A stretch of 7,757 nucleotides of DNA, taken from assembly GCA_015222985.1 (NCBI GenBank), contig JADFWI010000096.1:1-7757 (forward strand). Reading direction: 5' to 3'. Made by a program: the position numbers and the translations under genes. The notes beneath the pieces are model-generated. The model saw only the letters and a program-made list of their open reading frames with translations. It did no database searches and was not told the origin of the DNA. This document shows, piece by piece, positions 6,290 through 7,757 of the stretch. Within the stretch, counting starts at the first letter, position 1. Each line of letters starts with the position of its first letter. The DNA is from Pseudomonadota bacterium. GTDB lineage: Bacteria > Desulfobacterota > Desulfobacteria > Desulfobacterales > C00003060.

Positions 6290-6874
6290 ATGGCGTATCG
6301 AAGAGAGGATTCGGGTATTCGGCGGTGGATCTGGGCCCACTTGCTCATACTCCTGGTGGCCCCTATGCCGGTGCATGCAGACATCCACCGCTATGTGGAC
6401 GAGGAAGGAACCATCCACTTTTCTAACGTCCCAACTAGTGCAAAATATGAGGTCTATATCCGCGAAACCCCTCGTGCACGGGTTTTTTATCGGTCTGACC
6501 GTTATGATCCTTACATCACAGAAGCTGCCGGCAAATACGATGTGCCCTTTTCTTTGGTGAAGGCAATCATCAAAGCGGAGTCGGATTTTGATCCCTATGC
6601 CGTTTCCAGCTCCGGCGCCCGCGGATTGATGCAGCTCATGCCAGAAACCGCAAAAGATCTGGGGGTGACGGATTCCTTTAATCCGAGAGAGAACATCCTG
6701 GCCGGGGCGCGCTATTTGAAGGAGCTTCTGACCCGGTTTAACGGGAGTATCCCTCTGGCCCTTGCGGCCTACAACGCGGGACCCAACAGGGTGGACCCCC
6801 TTAGGGAGGTGCCTCCCTTCAAGGAAACCGAAGGTTTTGTGCGCAAGGTGATGCAATATTTCAATGGCTACTGA
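6290..6874 (+). CDS. secreted lytic transglycosylase (SLT family) with DUF4124-like N-terminus
   Basis: Lytic transglycosylases cleave the MurNAc-GlcNAc bond of peptidoglycan, leaving 1,6-anhydro ends. This 194-residue protein has a basic start and a hydrophobic signal segment (about 13-26), with likely signal peptidase I cleavage after VHA (Ala30). Residues 31-57 (DIHRYVDEEGTIHFSNVP and following) match the DUF4124 pattern often found at the start of such enzymes. The catalytic domain covers about 72-192, with Glu97 in IIKAESDFDPYAVS as the catalytic acid, then SGARGLMQLMP (108-118), ALAAYNAGP (157-165) and ETEGFVRKV (179-187). No alternative start exists between the upstream stop at 6254 and ATG 6290, which has only a weak ribosome site. 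It is probably periplasmic. No Cys follows the signal, so it is not a lipoprotein. Confidence 0.93.
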   Translation: MAYRREDSGIRRWIWAHLLILLVAPMPVHADIHRYVDEEGTIHFSNVPTSAKYEVYIRETPRARVFYRSDRYDPYITEAAGKYDVPFSLVKAIIKAESDFDPYAVSSSGARGLMQLMPETAKDLGVTDSFNPRENILAGARYLKELLTRFNGSIPLALAAYNAGPNRVDPLREVPPFKETEGFVRKVMQYFNGY

Positions 6875-6884
6875 TCTTATCCAT

Positions 6885-6892
6885 GGAAGGTG
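6885..6892 (+). promoter_or_regulatory. ribosome binding site favouring ATG 6895 for pgsA
   Basis: GGAAGGTG lies just before ATG 6895 (AAGG core four bases away). The ATG at 6883 has only pyrimidine-rich bases upstream and would place this site inside the gene. Confidence 0.6.
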
Positions 6893-6894
6893 TT

Positions 6895-7464
6895 ATGAAG
6901 CCCCTTGAACTGCTGTCTGTGAAGTTTTGGAGTTCCCCCAACCACCTGACCCTCTTCAGGATTGCCAGCATACCTGTGCTCATTGTCTTGCTTTTGTTTG
7001 CCAACAAGGTGTGCGCATTTCTGGCTGCTATCGTCTTTTCTGCAGCGTCCGTGACCGATCTCCTTGACGGATTGCTGGCCCGGCAGCGTGGTCTTGAGTC
7101 AACACTGGGTAAGTTCTTGGATCCTCTGGCGGACAAGCTGCTGATTTCGGCCGCCCTGATCATGCTTATCCCTCACGGCCGGGTACCTGCCTGGATGGTG
7201 TGCGTCATTATCGGAAGAGAGATCGCGGTGACAGGAATTCGCGCCATCTTGTCCGAAAAGGGAATCGTGATGGAGGCTGGAGAACTCGGAAAATACAAGA
7301 CAGGCTTTCAAATCGCGGCCCTTATTCCCCTATTGTTTCATTACTCTTATTTCAATATCGACTTTCATGCCGTGGGGTCTCTATTTCTGTGGATAGCCCT
7401 GATATTAACCGTGTGGTCAGGAACAAGGTATCTCCTCGGGTTTCAAAAGGCTATTCGCGAATAG
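6895..7464 (+). CDS. pgsA: CDP-diacylglycerol--glycerol-3-phosphate 3-phosphatidyltransferase
   Basis: PgsA makes phosphatidylglycerophosphate from CDP-diacylglycerol and glycerol 3-phosphate at the inner membrane, the committed step to phosphatidylglycerol and cardiolipin. From ATG 6895 it has 189 residues (193 from ATG 6883), typical of the family. The full CDP-alcohol phosphotransferase signature D-x2-D-G-x2-A-R-x8-G-x3-D-x3-D is present, with Asp55, Asp58, Gly59, Ala62, Arg63, Gly72, Asp76 and Asp80. NHLTLFRI near the start and GREIAVTGIR (107-116) are typical of PgsA rather than of PssA or cardiolipin synthase. Several hydrophobic membrane segments are visible (about 24-50, 81-93, 98-109, 140-150, 160-174). 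The tRNA genes that follow match the E. coli arrangement after pgsA. Confidence 0.94.
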   Translation: MKPLELLSVKFWSSPNHLTLFRIASIPVLIVLLLFANKVCAFLAAIVFSAASVTDLLDGLLARQRGLESTLGKFLDPLADKLLISAALIMLIPHGRVPAWMVCVIIGREIAVTGIRAILSEKGIVMEAGELGKYKTGFQIAALIPLLFHYSYFNIDFHAVGSLFLWIALILTVWSGTRYLLGFQKAIRE

Positions 7465-7476
7465 GGAAATTTTTTG

Positions 7477-7506
7477 TTGACAACACCAGAAGAAAAAATC
7501 TAGACT
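7477..7506 (+). promoter_or_regulatory. sigma-70-type promoter for the tRNA genes
   Basis: A perfect TTGACA (-35, 7477-7482) is followed after 18 bases by TAGACT (-10, 7501-7506, four of six matches to consensus). Transcription would start near 7513, a few bases before the tRNA-Gly 5' end at 7518. It begins only 13 bases after the pgsA stop, so pgsA transcription may also read into the tRNAs; I see no terminator between. Confidence 0.6.
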
Positions 7507-7517
7507 TTCTCGAAAAA

Positions 7518-7592
<75 letters not shown>

Positions 7593-7639
7593 TTTTTTTC
7601 ATCTTCGTAAAATGCCCGTGCAAATAACGGCGGGCCTAT

Positions 7640-7678
7640 GGCGCTGCAACTCCTCCAAAAAAGGTGGGCCTGCGCGCC
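7640..7678. repeat. long imperfect hairpin in the spacer between tRNA-Gly and tRNA-Cys
   Basis: GGCGC (7640-7644) pairs with GCGCC (7674-7678) and GCA (7646-7648) with TGC (7671-7673). After a 3x3 internal loop, CCTCC (7652-7656) pairs with GGTGG (7663-7667) with one mismatch, around a loop of six A. A smaller hairpin with CTTC (7683-7686) and GAAG (7690-7693) follows and shares the GCGCC arm if its outer pairs form. No T-run follows, so it is not a classical terminator. It resembles a REP-type intergenic repeat or a processing signal. I see no gene in the rest of 7593-7697. Confidence 0.5.
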
Positions 7679-7697
7679 GTAGCTTCAGCGAAGGCGT

Positions 7698-7757
7698 GGC
7701 GGCATAGCCAAGTGGTAAGGCAGCGGTCTGCAAAACCGTTATACACCGGTTCAAATC
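7698..7757 (+). tRNA. tRNA-Cys (anticodon GCA), truncated at window end
   Basis: The acceptor 5' strand GGCGGCA is at 7698-7704. The D stem is GCC (7707-7709) with GGC (7719-7721). The anticodon stem GCGGT/ACCGT holds the loop CTGCAAA, anticodon GCA at 7730-7732. The T arm starts with CCGG TTCAAATC and the window ends there. The 3' part of the T stem and the acceptor strand are missing. Confidence 0.93.

Noticed and set aside
6044..6856. Long open frame on the - strand (about 270 codons)
   Set aside because: It lies opposite the small Cys protein and the lytic transglycosylase, both with clear family motifs; its translation shows no recognisable domain, so it is a shadow frame.
7593..7599. 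Seven T directly after tRNA-Gly as a terminator
   Set aside because: No separate hairpin precedes it other than the tRNA stems, and a second tRNA follows, so a real stop here is doubtful.

Overview
The window is a dense run of housekeeping genes, all on the + strand. It looks like a Gram-negative, sulfate-reducer-type bacterium (Desulfobacterota, formerly Deltaproteobacteria). This placement is inferred from the gene order arginine cluster, lysA, dapF and a DapL-type aminotransferase, from an outer-membrane-type lipoprotein, and from the protein style; it was not tested by any search.

Layout: (1) Positions 1-1517 hold the 3' end of argG (argininosuccinate synthase) and complete argH (argininosuccinate lyase), the last two steps of arginine synthesis. 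A perfect 10-bp inverted repeat lies over their junction. (2) Positions 1519-2049 encode a lipoprotein whose mature N-terminus resembles LptM/LppL, followed by a fibronectin-III-like domain. (3) Positions 2024-5355 hold lysA, dapF and dapL, the end of the diaminopimelate/lysine pathway by the direct aminotransferase route. dapA and dapB are not present between them. A weak terminator candidate follows dapL. (4) Positions 5487-7464 hold folK (folate), a small membrane-anchored Cys-rich protein, a secreted lytic transglycosylase with an N-terminal DUF4124-like segment, and pgsA (phosphatidylglycerophosphate synthase). (5) Positions 7477-7757 hold a good promoter, tRNA-Gly(GCC), a hairpin-rich 105-base spacer and a tRNA-Cys(GCA) cut off by the window end. 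The order pgsA, tRNA-Gly, tRNA-Cys matches the E. coli pgsA-glyW-cysT order.

The genes work together mainly in amino-acid and envelope supply. DapL makes LL-diaminopimelate, DapF converts it to the meso form used in peptidoglycan, and LysA turns that into lysine. The lytic transglycosylase cleaves peptidoglycan, and PgsA makes anionic phospholipid. Tight spacing (26-base overlap between the lipoprotein gene and lysA, ATGA overlap of folK with the next gene) suggests two operons, argG-argH-lipoprotein-lysA-dapF-dapL and folK-small protein-transglycosylase-pgsA.

I see no phage, transposon, CRISPR, toxin-antitoxin or defence system, and no strong candidate for an undescribed system. The less explained parts are the lipoprotein, the small Cys protein, the inter-tRNA hairpins and a degenerate heptamer-like word at three successive gene ends.
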